Positions 20,441 to 29,913 of a stretch of 35,373 nucleotides of DNA are shown here, in pieces. The notes below the pieces were generated by a model, which saw only the letters and a program-made list of their open reading frames with translations, was not told the DNA's origin and ran no database searches. Location: the NCBI RefSeq assembly GCF_000426925.1, contig NZ_KE384696.1, positions 70,551 to 105,923 of the forward strand. Reading direction: 5' to 3'. The stretch comes from Dolichospermum circinale AWQC310F. GTDB taxonomy: Bacteria > Cyanobacteriota > Cyanobacteriia > Cyanobacteriales > Nostocaceae. Position 1 is the first letter of the stretch, and the number at the start of each line of letters is the position of its first letter. The translations under genes and the position numbers were made by a program.

Positions 20441-22300
20441 TCAATTCAGCAATGCCTCATTATCTTTAATTGTATAAGTATATAAATTCTTATTTCCTAA
20501 TTTGGCATTAATTGGTTGATAAAGCTTAATTTTGATAGTCTCATTATCTTCTTTTTGATCATCATTAATAATTGGTATTGGTAAATATTTGTACTGTTCT
20601 CCAGCTTTAAATGTCAACTGACCATTTCCTAATTTATAATCTATACCATCATTCTTGGCTGTACCCCCTACAACTGAATAATTAACAGTTACGTTTTTCC
20701 CACTCACGTAATTTAGTTTTACTAAAGGATAATCCATATTTAAAAATTCACTTCCACTGGCTGCACTTACATGAAATTCAACTTGCGGTAATTTATTGGT
20801 CATACTATAATAAGTATTTGATGTCCAACTTGTAGAACCATTGGGACTAAACACTTTAGCTTTTACCATAGCACTTTTAGTTAGTTTAATCGGACTAGTA
20901 TAAATTGGAGAATTTTGATTTGGTTCGCTATTATCAATCGTATATCTAATAGTTGCTTTGGGTATTTTACTCTCGATATTAACAAGAACTTCACCGGTGA
21001 TTATTCCGTCTTTAACCGGACTAATAACAGGTTTTTCGGCTTTGAATTGTGGACTAAAAACTACATATTTTGCTGTTTTATCTTTGATGATAATGCTTGT
21101 TACTGGACGACGATCTTCATCAAAATATTTCTGTCCTGATTTTAATTTTATGGTTTGCGTTTTTCCCGTGAGATTAAAATATATAATTCCTCCTTCATAA
21201 GTTCTTGAATAAAGACGATATCCTTTACTTTTATTTATTTGCTGTTGGTCTGTTGCTGAAGAAGTAGGATTACCCAAAGCATTTTTAATTTCTATATATC
21301 GTTTTGGATCAATCTCTTGACTTTGATCATTATCCATACTTAAAAACCGATTTTCTCCACCAAAAATTAAATACCCAAGGTACATATCATGAATAAGTTC
21401 ATCTCGGTCGTGTGTATGAGGTTGATAAATTTGTACTTTGTTGGTCGCAAAATTTTTCATTCGCAAATAAATTTGATAAATTTTATCTCTAGCATAATTT
21501 CCATCTTGATTATATATCTCACCAAGAAAATCTTCTAAAATAACTCCATCTGTATTCGCAAATATTTGATTATACTGAGTTTCATCAGCAATACTCCCTT
21601 CATTACAAATAATTTTAATATCTGGTGCTAATTCTTTAATTCGTTTGAAAAAATACTTGACAGATTGTAAAAAATCCTGATTATTTTGGGAAAATGGTTT
21701 CTCCCATTTAACGTTATTTATAAAATTATTTTTTTCGTCAAATACACCATATAAATTGTAATTAAAAGCGCAGTTATCCAATCCTAACCAAATATTTTGA
21801 TAGGAATTTTTTTGTAGTTTATTACGGACATATTTTTTAATAAAGAAATTTATATAACGCTCATCAGCAAAATTCACACCTTGGGCTTTTTCTGTTGACA
21901 ACCATTCAAAAATTACAGGTTTTTTTTGATATTTATACTTAGCAGTAACCCATAATGGTGGATGATTTTGATTTAATTCGTCAGTTTCATATTCCTTTAA
22001 TTCAGCATAGGGAAAATAAGCATATTTATTTTCATCCTGAGAATGAAAGTGTTGAAAACGACCCTGAATTCCTCTAATAGCTTCTTGATTCATGGCTTCA
22101 AAACTATCATAATGAGCTAATCCTATATAAGCTCCAACTTTTGACCACTGATCATTATAAGGAAATACATAGTAAAATCCTCTTTCGTTATTAATAACTT
22201 TTCTTGTTGCTAATGCAGATAAGTTTTGTGGAAATACTCCATTTTGGAAAACTATAAAAATGCAGATAAAAAGAGCTAATAATACCGGATATTTGTTCAT
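20441..22300 (-). CDS. Secreted glycoside hydrolase-like protein with CHB_HEX and Calx-beta domains
   Basis: Exported protein of 619 residues. An N-terminal signal sequence (about 1-30; hydrophobic core LLALFICIFIVF) is followed by a catalytic-like region (about 40-410) resembling putative TIM-barrel glycosyl hydrolases (GHL15-type). Possible acidic catalytic residues are D175 in WLGLDNC and E256 in VILEDFLG, by position only. Residues about 425-498 match a chitobiase/hexosaminidase C-terminal immunoglobulin-like domain (IRYTIDNSEPNQNSPIYTSP). Residues about 505-615 match a Calx-beta domain, which often binds calcium. In a Wzx/Wzy locus, a secreted hydrolase commonly trims or remodels the polysaccharide. 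The activity is inferred from fold and context only; the substrate is unknown. Confidence 0.75.
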   Translation of the reverse strand: MNKYPVLLALFICIFIVFQNGVFPQNLSALATRKVINNERGFYYVFPYNDQWSKVGAYIGLAHYDSFEAMNQEAIRGIQGRFQHFHSQDENKYAYFPYAELKEYETDELNQNHPPLWVTAKYKYQKKPVIFEWLSTEKAQGVNFADERYINFFIKKYVRNKLQKNSYQNIWLGLDNCAFNYNLYGVFDEKNNFINNVKWEKPFSQNNQDFLQSVKYFFKRIKELAPDIKIICNEGSIADETQYNQIFANTDGVILEDFLGEIYNQDGNYARDKIYQIYLRMKNFATNKVQIYQPHTHDRDELIHDMYLGYLIFGGENRFLSMDNDQSQEIDPKRYIEIKNALGNPTSSATDQQQINKSKGYRLYSRTYEGGIIYFNLTGKTQTIKLKSGQKYFDEDRRPVTSIIIKDKTAKYVVFSPQFKAEKPVISPVKDGIITGEVLVNIESKIPKATIRYTIDNSEPNQNSPIYTSPIKLTKSAMVKAKVFSPNGSTSWTSNTYYSMTNKLPQVEFHVSAASGSEFLNMDYPLVKLNYVSGKNVTVNYSVVGGTAKNDGIDYKLGNGQLTFKAGEQYKYLPIPIINDDQKEDNETIKIKLYQPINAKLGNKNLYTYTIKDNEALLN

Positions 22301-22333
22301 AATTATTGCACATTTTTTAATGTTTGTGAATCG

Positions 22334-23479
22334 CTATAAGTTTGGTGTCTGAACTTGAGTGTATAAAGCTGTGTGCATTTTAATAATTTGGTTTATGTCA
22401 TAATCAGCTATTTTTTCTCGTCCTTTTTTACTGATAATTGTCGCTTTTTCTGGATGATCTAATATCCATGTCATGGCTTTTGTTATTCCCTCTATATCAC
22501 CCACTTCTACAAGTAAACCACACCCATTTTCTAATAATTCTCTAGTTCCGCGAATATTTGTACCAATTACTGGAGTTTCTAAGGACATAGCTTCCATTAC
22601 ACATCTGGGTAAACCTTCTTGCTCGGAAACTAAAATTGTGGCTGCTGCGGTACGCATTAAAATAGGAATATCCCGACGTATTCCTAAAAATCGGACTGGA
22701 TTTTGAATATTTAATTTAATTGCTAACTGCTGCATTTCCTCCATTAATATTCCATCTCCAGCAAAAACTAAACAGGTTTCAGGTCTGTTTAAATTAGAGT
22801 ATGCTTTTAAAATATCTGACAATCTTTTTCGGGGAATAAATTCAGCTACTGATAACAGCAATTTAGTGTTTGCTGTTAGTCCTAATTCTTGACGTAATTT
22901 CTCAATATCTTCTAAAGAGATAGAATCAGCTTTATAATATTGCAAATTTACGCCAATTCCTGGCATATAATTAAGCCGTTCTGATGAGACAAGTTTGTAT
23001 TTTTGAGCTGCTGCTTGATCTTCACGATTAATCACTACTAAATAGTCCGTCCAATACCCAGCTAATTTTTCTAAAGCTAGGAATAAAGCATTTTTTAAAG
23101 CTTTACCTCCTTGGTAGAAATGAAAACCATGAGCTGTATAAATGACTTTTGTATTAAGTTGCTTTTTCAGGTTTTTTAAAGCATAGCGAGTCACGAAAGC
23201 TGCTACTGGTGTGTGAACATGAACTATATCATATTTCTCTTTTTCAACTATTTTCTGAATCATCTGAGGAGCAGCTATTAAATTCAATGGATTTAGGGGA
23301 TTTCTTGACCATTCTATATCCCAGACTTGATCAAATGCGGCTAAACATTGAGCATTTGTACTGATTCCCCGCGCCATTGCATCTACTTTGCAACCATGGG
23401 CACGGAAATGTTCGACAAAAGGTAAAAGAAAGGCATTAATAGTGCTAGGAATTGTTGTTACTATTAAAATTTTATTCAT
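22334..23479 (-). CDS. GT4 family glycosyltransferase (PglA/CapM-like)
   Basis: Cytoplasmic GT-B retaining glycosyltransferase of 381 residues that should add a sugar to the lipid-linked repeat unit. The GT4 EX7E motif is E288 to E296 in EGLPRCVME, and the donor-side FAGDG lies at 239-243. The acceptor domain contains YTAHGFHF (114-121), typical of the subgroup with PglA and CapM, whose members often add the second sugar after the initiating transferase. That position fits: it is encoded close to the PglC-like gene. The specific donor sugar cannot be predicted. The gene is 33 bp upstream of the secreted hydrolase gene and 25 bp after the next GT4 gene. Confidence 0.92.
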   Translation of the reverse strand: MNKILIVTTIPSTINAFLLPFVEHFRAHGCKVDAMARGISTNAQCLAAFDQVWDIEWSRNPLNPLNLIAAPQMIQKIVEKEKYDIVHVHTPVAAFVTRYALKNLKKQLNTKVIYTAHGFHFYQGGKALKNALFLALEKLAGYWTDYLVVINREDQAAAQKYKLVSSERLNYMPGIGVNLQYYKADSISLEDIEKLRQELGLTANTKLLLSVAEFIPRKRLSDILKAYSNLNRPETCLVFAGDGILMEEMQQLAIKLNIQNPVRFLGIRRDIPILMRTAAATILVSEQEGLPRCVMEAMSLETPVIGTNIRGTRELLENGCGLLVEVGDIEGITKAMTWILDHPEKATIISKKGREKIADYDINQIIKMHTALYTQVQTPNL

Positions 23480-23504
23480 TTTTATTTAGAGGTTGATAGA
23501 TAAT

Positions 23505-24710
23505 TTAAAAGGATTTTGTCTGGCTTGATAACCATGTCTGCGTTTGTTCTTTGACATGGTTGTAGAATTTAATTCGGCGTTTTTGCAAAATATCTTCTTT
23601 GTAATTTTTGGCTTTTTCTAAATTGGAAATTGACATAGTTGCTAAACGGTATGGGTTAGTGACAACTTCTCGGATTTTATGTGCCAGTGCTATGTGACAA
23701 CCAGGGTTAACCATATCCTCCTCTGGTAATAATTCGGGAATACCCCCTACATTTGAGCCAATACAAGGTAGCCCTCGCGCCATGGCTTCAATCATGGCTT
23801 TTGGTAAGCCTTCCTGGTATGATGGGAGAACGAAAAGATCCCCTTGATCCAATTGCTCAATTACTTGATCTCTGGTGGATAAATATCCGCCAAATGTGAC
23901 TCGCTTATTTATACCTTTTTCCGCTGCCAATGTTTGCAATTCTGATTTGTACTTACCATCTCCCACCCAAATTAGTTGTAGATCTAACCCTTCTTGTACA
24001 CAAATTGCAATGGCTTTAATTAAGACATCTGGTGCTTTATACAGTTGTGCTAATGTACCTACGCTAACAAGCGTAAATGATTTTATACCTGTTCTTGGCT
24101 CTCGCGGTGCAGCCGCAAAGGCTGAGTTGGGTAAATCAATACTGGAGAAATAAGTGGAAAATGCCCCGTTTTTCGGCGGATATCGCTTTTGTAATGAGTA
24201 TTCTGTTACATAAGCAGCAGCGGTAGCATTGGCGGTATGACGTTGTAATTGCCACGTTGACCATCTCCGAAAAACTGCTCTCAAAGGATGCTTGTAAGCA
24301 CCAGGGGCAAAGACATCATAAGGATCATTAACTACTTCTATTCCGTAAGGTCTTGAAGATGCTAAACACCGCCAGACAATTGCACCGATATCACAGGATA
24401 AACGCATTTGTACGGCTTTTGTATTCGCTAACGCCGCGATCGCAGTTTTCTTAATCGGAGTATAGTTTTTTACTAAGCCTGACCCGCCTTGATAGTCGGG
24501 TAAAGGTATCGCTTTGATTCCTGGTCCTGAAGCTTGATTCCAGCCGGATGGTGGTAATTGATACGGTTTTGCTCGTGCCAATATCTTAACTTCATCGTAT
24601 ACGTCTAAATATCGAGACCAGAAGTGATAATCTAATGATTGATTTGGAGTCCACAGCTTACCATCACTTGTTATCGCAAAGTGGGCGCTGGCTGTTACTA
24701 ATACATCCAT
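23505..24710 (-). CDS. GT4 family glycosyltransferase
   Basis: GT-B glycosyltransferase of 401 residues from the preferred start. The EX7E motif is E300 to E308 in EGLPKAMIE, followed by GLPCIGSNVGGIPELL. A donor-domain segment IWVGDGKYK lies near 247-255. The frame is open to a TTG at 24746, but the ATG at 24710 is chosen because the mature N-terminus (MDVLVTASAHFAI) begins there like other GT-B folds and because it avoids overlap with the stop of the upstream gene at 24728. It sits between two other GT4 genes and probably adds one sugar of the repeat unit. No linkage can be assigned. Confidence 0.88.
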   Translation of the reverse strand: MDVLVTASAHFAITSDGKLWTPNQSLDYHFWSRYLDVYDEVKILARAKPYQLPPSGWNQASGPGIKAIPLPDYQGGSGLVKNYTPIKKTAIAALANTKAVQMRLSCDIGAIVWRCLASSRPYGIEVVNDPYDVFAPGAYKHPLRAVFRRWSTWQLQRHTANATAAAYVTEYSLQKRYPPKNGAFSTYFSSIDLPNSAFAAAPREPRTGIKSFTLVSVGTLAQLYKAPDVLIKAIAICVQEGLDLQLIWVGDGKYKSELQTLAAEKGINKRVTFGGYLSTRDQVIEQLDQGDLFVLPSYQEGLPKAMIEAMARGLPCIGSNVGGIPELLPEEDMVNPGCHIALAHKIREVVTNPYRLATMSISNLEKAKNYKEDILQKRRIKFYNHVKEQTQTWLSSQTKSF

Positions 24711-24727
24711 TTTTTTGAGCTTAATTT

Positions 24728-25879
24728 TTATGTTTTGATTAGGCAATTATGGTAAATTTCTATTAGTCCTTTGGCACTATTTTCCGTGGAATATTTACTT
24801 TTTATCCAGGCTCTTCCAGCCTGAGCAAGGTCTTGAGCATATTGGCGATTATTGATGATGTCAATCGTTGATTTAGCCATGCCTTCTAGGTCTTCTACTT
24901 CATGTAAAATACCTGTTTCTCGATCTTTGACTGCTTCTATTAAACCGGGGATTTTTGAACCAACAATTGGCAATCCCGCTGCATTAGCTTCAATAGCAAC
25001 TAGCCCAAATCCTTCATGAAAAGAGGGAAATAAAAAAACGTTAGCACAAGTCATTAATGCCGGAATATCGTCACGCAGTCCGAGTAACTTAACTGCATTT
25101 ATAAGTCCAAGTTTAGTGATATTTTCTGTAATTAATCCTCGTAATGGACCTTCTCCTACTAACAACAGTTTGGCTGTAGGAATCTTTTCTACAACTTTTT
25201 GGAATATAGAAAGTAATCCTAAATGATTTTTTTGTTCTATCAATCTTCCTACATGAAGAATAATCGGGGTGTCTTCAGTCCAACCAAAGGAATTACGCAA
25301 CTCTTTCCATTTTTCAGGTGTTGCTAAATCGGGAATATTCACACCATAATTTAAAACAAGACCGGAATTTTTTATGTTTTGATCAAAACCTGTCAAACTA
25401 TCAATTACTCCCTGAGAACAACCTGTAACTAAATGAGAATTTTCCAATGCGTAGCGAATACTAAATTTTGCGTAAATTGACCGTAATTGTCGAATTACAA
25501 AACGACGAGTTAATGGTGTTTGGGGAGTAAAAAATTTCGTATTATGAAAGGAGGTAATCACTGGGATTCCTAATTCATTACCTAGCCAAGTACCAAGACC
25601 GCTATAAGCTTCTAAATGGTTATGGAGAATCTGGTAATTTCCCTCTATGATAATCCGCTTTAAATTGTTAATAAAGCCAAAATGAGCAAAATTTAATTGA
25701 CAATGAAATACTTTTGCACCTAATTCTTCTGCAATATTTGCTAATGCACCTAGATTTTGTCCTTTACAACAGAAATCCATCTGATATTGGTTTCTGGGAA
25801 TTTGTCGCAGCATAGAAAGTAGCCACATTTCAATTCCACCTCTATTTAAACTGTTAATTAAATGAAGAATTTTTAACAT
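24728..25879 (-). CDS. GT4 family glycosyltransferase (EpsF-like)
   Basis: GT-B glycosyltransferase of 383 residues. It opens with ILHLINSLNRGGIEMWLLSML, the glycine-rich N-terminal loop typical of EpsF-type GT4 enzymes, and has the EX7E motif E289 to E297 in EGFGLVAIE. VGEGPLR (241-247) is in the donor domain. The enzyme encoded at 27477-28655 shares the NRGGIExWLxxxL opening and the VGEGxLR motif, so the two are probably paralogues working at successive steps. The gene lies just after the broken wzy gene and upstream of another GT4 gene. Donor and acceptor are unknown. Confidence 0.92.
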   Translation of the reverse strand: MLKILHLINSLNRGGIEMWLLSMLRQIPRNQYQMDFCCKGQNLGALANIAEELGAKVFHCQLNFAHFGFINNLKRIIIEGNYQILHNHLEAYSGLGTWLGNELGIPVITSFHNTKFFTPQTPLTRRFVIRQLRSIYAKFSIRYALENSHLVTGCSQGVIDSLTGFDQNIKNSGLVLNYGVNIPDLATPEKWKELRNSFGWTEDTPIILHVGRLIEQKNHLGLLSIFQKVVEKIPTAKLLLVGEGPLRGLITENITKLGLINAVKLLGLRDDIPALMTCANVFLFPSFHEGFGLVAIEANAAGLPIVGSKIPGLIEAVKDRETGILHEVEDLEGMAKSTIDIINNRQYAQDLAQAGRAWIKSKYSTENSAKGLIEIYHNCLIKT

Positions 25880-25907
25880 AGGTAATTACTCATGAGTAAT
25901 TGGTCAT

Positions 25908-27456
25908 TTAGTTATAAAGGGGAGTTTGTTTTCTCTCATTGATAAGAGGAGGGTGAGAGAGGAGTATTTTTCTGTCAGAACTGCTAAAAATTACCAGAGA
26001 AGGAACACCACCAACAGTGATTAAAAAATATATAAGATTATCCAAGTCACCTATCAAAATTGTAAAACTGAAATTGATTAACATTGGTAGCAATAGTAAG
26101 CGAGTATCTACTTTTGAATACCCTGCCAAAGAACGTTGAATTAATCCAACAACTATCCCCAGAACAATATAAGAAAAAAGGTACAGCAAAGGGTCCAAAA
26201 TTTAGCATTATTTCTCCAGAAATTCCGTAAACTTTGGAGGATACCCACACTCCAGGAATATAAGAACCCATACCATAAAGTAGGTCTGTTCCTTCTTTCG
26301 ATTTATTTGGTGGTTTTTCGGGATAAGGCCAAAGTTGTTGGGGAATTAAAAGAGCAAATGCTGAATAATAAGTTCGTCCCCAAGCATATTGGTAATCACT
26401 ATCATCGTCCATTAATCTATATAGCATATAAGCATGAACATCGGTTCTTCCTAAATCTCCTAATAATAAGTTCTCCCAAGTTCTCCCATTTTCTGCTGTG
26501 TATTCTTCCCTAGCTTCTGCTCCCTGTAAGGCAGTTTCAAATCCTTCAGTTCCCCCTGATTTTAAAAATCCATAAAAGTACATGAAAAATATGAAAAATA
26601 TCATGCCCATGAGGATTTGTTTTTTATTAATTTTCCTCAGCCAAAAATGAATCATTCCCGCTGCCCAAAATAATGCCCATATTGTATTACTACGACTACC
26701 TCGCAAGCCACCAAATAGTAATTTAATTACAAAAAATATGACCAAAACTGTAATCAATACAGGCCATGTTTGTAATCTTTTTTTATCTTTAGCATAGACA
26801 GAAAATGCCATCATTGCTACATTAGGAAAACTTTCACAAATCATTAATAACCAACCTTGTCCTACTCCGGCTTCGGTTTGTTTATCTGCGAAAGCATTGA
26901 TATAACTAATTAACCCTCCATACTGGCTATAAACTAATATTTGTAAAACTAAACAAACAATTAGTGCTATCCCCACAATTAAAGGAAAACGTTGTTTATT
27001 AATCATCCAAACTGTTTTTTGATTTCTCCTTTGATTAATTGATTTTTTTGGAAAAAATTCAGATAAATCTAGATTTCTAGAAACGCGATAAATTAAAATA
27101 CCTAATAAGTTGAGAATTGCCATTCCACCTACCCAGGGTCTCCAGTCTGGAGGTGGTATTAAATCACTACCTAACCAATTATTCCAACTAACATGAAGTA
27201 GGGGTGCTAAGAAGAAAAAATGAACACCTAATAAACCCATAACGCCTACGGGAGAAAAGATATTTAATCGCCCCCGAAACCATTGCACAGCGTCAATACC
27301 AATGACAATTCCACTCAATGTTACTGGAATAATAAACCAGTGCAAAAATTGATTTGTAGTTGGCAGAAATCCTAGCAATACAAGCAGACAAAAGAAAACG
27401 GAAATTATTAAACTATCAGGATAAATTGTTTTGCTGTGAAGAGACTGTTGATTCAT
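25908..27456 (-). pseudogene. wzy: Wzy-like oligosaccharide repeat-unit polymerase, frameshifted near its 3' end
   Basis: Multi-pass membrane polymerase that would join repeat units on the periplasmic side. The first frame (27456 to 26047, 469 residues) shows about ten hydrophobic segments and a large loop, as in oligosaccharide repeat-unit polymerases. Its last 35 or so residues turn polar and Cys/Ser-rich (after about AVPFF), which does not fit. The neighbouring frame (25908-26198) continues with typical membrane segments (YIVLGIVVGLIQ, LLLLPMLINFSFTILIG, LIYFLITVGGVPSLVIF). Removing one base from the run of six A's at 26174-26179 joins the two frames into one protein of 515 residues reading GPFAVPFSYIVLGIVVGL. 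It may be a real inactivating mutation, a slippage site or a sequencing error. Even the truncated form keeps most membrane segments. Confidence 0.82.
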
Positions 27457-27476
27457 AAAACTATGTTGTTGAATAT

Positions 27477-28655
27477 TTAATTTTGATAAATCTGTTCTAA
27501 TTGTTTGACGGCTTTTTCAATGTTGAAATTACTATCTTTCATGATTTTTAAAGCCTCAGTTTGATTAATCGCTGGGACTTTATTTTTCCAAGTTAAAATT
27601 GCTTCTGCCCAAGTATCCGCTGATTCACTTAGAGAAAGTCGCTGCACTAGGGGTTTGATTACATCACCTTCCTCAGGAACAACGTCGGAAATTACGGTAG
27701 GTAATCCCGCACACTGTGCTTCTAACCGTACATTACCTAATCCTTCAAAAAGGGATGGAAACAGGAATACATCCATAGCACCTCGCATTAATCGGGCAAC
27801 ATCAGCACGAACACCTGTAAAGATAACATGATCCGTTAAGCCTAATTCTGAAGCTTTTTGTTCTATTTGCGATCGCAATGAACCCTCTCCTACTAACAAA
27901 AGACGCATTTTCGGTTCTCTTTTGACTACTGCTGCGGCAATATCAAGGATAAAGGTATGGTTTTTTACTTCAACAAATCTACCTATGTGACCAATTACAA
28001 AAGTATCCGTAGGGATACCAAGTTCAGCCCGGAGAGCGGCTGCATCAATTTTATCTGCATAAGGGGTGATATCCAGACCATAATTAATAGCTTGCCAACG
28101 GGGGTTAGATTTGTCACTCGAACCAAATAAGGCTGCTACCGCTTGGTTGTTGATTCCTAAACCCATAGTTGCATAGCGGTTAATCCAAGATTTCATCCAG
28201 GTATAATATAAGCGGCGATAAAGTCCCCCTTTCGTGGCTATGGCTGATGTATCTGTGTGACAGTGAGCAATACGACAGGGTATACCTGCTTGAGCAGCCA
28301 GACGCAAAATATTGCCACTGAAGAGATGTACGTGACTATGAATAATATCATAGGGTTCATGTTCACGCAAAATCTGGCGAAATTTGGGAACGTAAATCCA
28401 GGGTCGAGAGGGATAGGGACAGGTAATAATTTGACTGTTGAGAGCGCGTGCTTCTTGGTCATAAGCACCGGGTTCTGTGCTATGGACTAAAAAATCCATT
28501 TGGAAGCGATCGCGGTCTATATGCTGTAAAATTTGCATCAGCCAAGTTTCAATTCCCCCCCGATTCATACCCCCTAAAACATGAAGAATGCGCCGAGTTT
28601 TTTGAGTAATTTCTCTATCTGTGTGTTTGATATCTTTGGATGCGATGTACGGCAT
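27477..28655 (-). CDS. GT4 family glycosyltransferase (EpsF-like)
   Basis: GT-B glycosyltransferase of 392 residues. The N-terminal domain begins at RRILHVLGGMNRGGIETWLMQIL (21 onwards). The acceptor domain has HSHVHLFSG (106-114), the donor domain has VGEGSLR (255-261), and the EX7E motif is E304 to E312 in EGLGNVRLE. About twenty extra polar residues precede the fold. The start is nevertheless supported by AGGAGT eight bases upstream (28664-28669), inside the end of the flippase gene. This gives a 41-bp overlap with the upstream gene and suggests coupled translation. Paralogous to the gene at 24728-25879. The sugar transferred cannot be predicted. Confidence 0.92.
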   Translation of the reverse strand: MPYIASKDIKHTDREITQKTRRILHVLGGMNRGGIETWLMQILQHIDRDRFQMDFLVHSTEPGAYDQEARALNSQIITCPYPSRPWIYVPKFRQILREHEPYDIIHSHVHLFSGNILRLAAQAGIPCRIAHCHTDTSAIATKGGLYRRLYYTWMKSWINRYATMGLGINNQAVAALFGSSDKSNPRWQAINYGLDITPYADKIDAAALRAELGIPTDTFVIGHIGRFVEVKNHTFILDIAAAVVKREPKMRLLLVGEGSLRSQIEQKASELGLTDHVIFTGVRADVARLMRGAMDVFLFPSLFEGLGNVRLEAQCAGLPTVISDVVPEEGDVIKPLVQRLSLSESADTWAEAILTWKNKVPAINQTEALKIMKDSNFNIEKAVKQLEQIYQN

Positions 28656-29913
28656 GAAATATGACTCCTAATGTAAAAATTGTCCGGACTATTTCGGCTA
28701 TCATCAGTGCTATTGCTGCCCCTTTGAGTCCATTTCTAGGAATAAACCAGAAGGAAGCGATGGCGGATGTACTGGTGACTATAATGAATAGTGGAATTTG
28801 CGTACGAAAATATCTAGCAGCGGTCATTCCTTCACCGAGAAAGGAGGAAACATACCCAATTCCCGCTGTCACCATTAACCAAATCAGAAGCTCAGTATAT
28901 TTGGCGTATTCTGGTTGGTAAACAATAGTTAAGATTTGCCCACCAGCAACCCAAGCGACTAAAATACCGGATAACCCCAACAGACAAGCAATAGCAACAA
29001 GTTGGAGGAGAAGTTTTTGGTACGCGCTAACGTTCCCCCCCGCGTAGTATTTTGCCAGTCTAGGACGGGCTGCGCTACCTAATGCACTGATTACCATGTT
29101 TCCTGCCACTATCAGGTACGCAAGGGCAGCAAATACACCGAGTTCTTTTTTTCCTAAAGAATGTTCGAGAAAATAACGAGGAATATTAGCATTCAGGGAA
29201 ATCAACATCATTACCAAACCCAAAGGCAAGGATAACCAAATTAACTTCCTGATAGTTCCTAATTGCCACCGAGGTTTTGCTGTCCTTCCCTCCAGAGAAT
29301 CAGGAATTTCACCTTCTGATGTAAATTTATTAATCAACCACCGATAACTAGGGATATCCCAGATCAATAAAATACAAGCCCAAGCTATGACTAACCCCAA
29401 GACACCCCAAATAATACTACCTGATATATAAGTACCTATACTTAACATCAGTAAAGATAAAGGACCTTTCATCATTACAGATATGGCCATGCGATCCATT
29501 TTTTCATGTTTCTGAAGCAGTCCATAAAAAACATCGCTAATTGATTCTAATCCTTTAGCAAAACCAATCAAAATTATGACTATTGCTGTCTCATCTTTAT
29601 ATCCTGTCGCTAAGGTAATCCATAAGATTATTGGTAATGCTAACCCTGTCGTGATCAATCTTAAACCTAAATAATCATTGAAAAGATAATGATTTTTAGC
29701 ATCTGTTGTTTGAATATCTCGTAATTGGAGATTACTAAACATCATGACTGGGGCTGTTACTGCTAATCCTAAAGTAAATGTCCCTACCATTTCTGGATTA
29801 CCAAGTTTAGCTAAAACTACTAACATTCCCCATTGGCAACCTGAATAAATTAGATTACCAATGAAAGTCCAAGAAAAATTACGACGTAGGGTTATGTCTT
29901 TATTTTTTGGCAT
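28615..29913 (-). CDS. wzx: Wzx-type lipid-linked oligosaccharide flippase (MOP superfamily)
   Basis: Integral membrane protein of 432 residues with about twelve hydrophobic segments spread over its whole length. It should move the undecaprenyl-diphosphate-linked repeat unit from the cytoplasmic to the periplasmic face. The N-terminus (NFSWTFIGNLIYSGCQWGMLVVLAKLG) matches the opening helix of polysaccharide biosynthesis/MATE-type flippases, and 'NPEMVGTFTLGLAVTAP' follows as in Wzx proteins. It overlaps the upstream beta-propeller gene by 14 bp and the downstream GT4 gene by 41 bp, consistent with one operon. The length is usual for Wzx. Substrate specificity cannot be read from sequence, as this family diverges quickly. 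Confidence 0.92.
   Translation of the reverse strand: MPKNKDITLRRNFSWTFIGNLIYSGCQWGMLVVLAKLGNPEMVGTFTLGLAVTAPVMMFSNLQLRDIQTTDAKNHYLFNDYLGLRLITTGLALPIILWITLATGYKDETAIVIILIGFAKGLESISDVFYGLLQKHEKMDRMAISVMMKGPLSLLMLSIGTYISGSIIWGVLGLVIAWACILLIWDIPSYRWLINKFTSEGEIPDSLEGRTAKPRWQLGTIRKLIWLSLPLGLVMMLISLNANIPRYFLEHSLGKKELGVFAALAYLIVAGNMVISALGSAARPRLAKYYAGGNVSAYQKLLLQLVAIACLLGLSGILVAWVAGGQILTIVYQPEYAKYTELLIWLMVTAGIGYVSSFLGEGMTAARYFRTQIPLFIIVTSTSAIASFWFIPRNGLKGAAIALMIAEIVRTIFTLGVIFHAVHRIQRYQTHR

Noticed and set aside
25908-26198. Separate 96-residue membrane protein gene
   Set aside because: It continues the polymerase in another frame and is explained by a single-base frameshift at 26174-26179. Its own apparent start is an internal codon.
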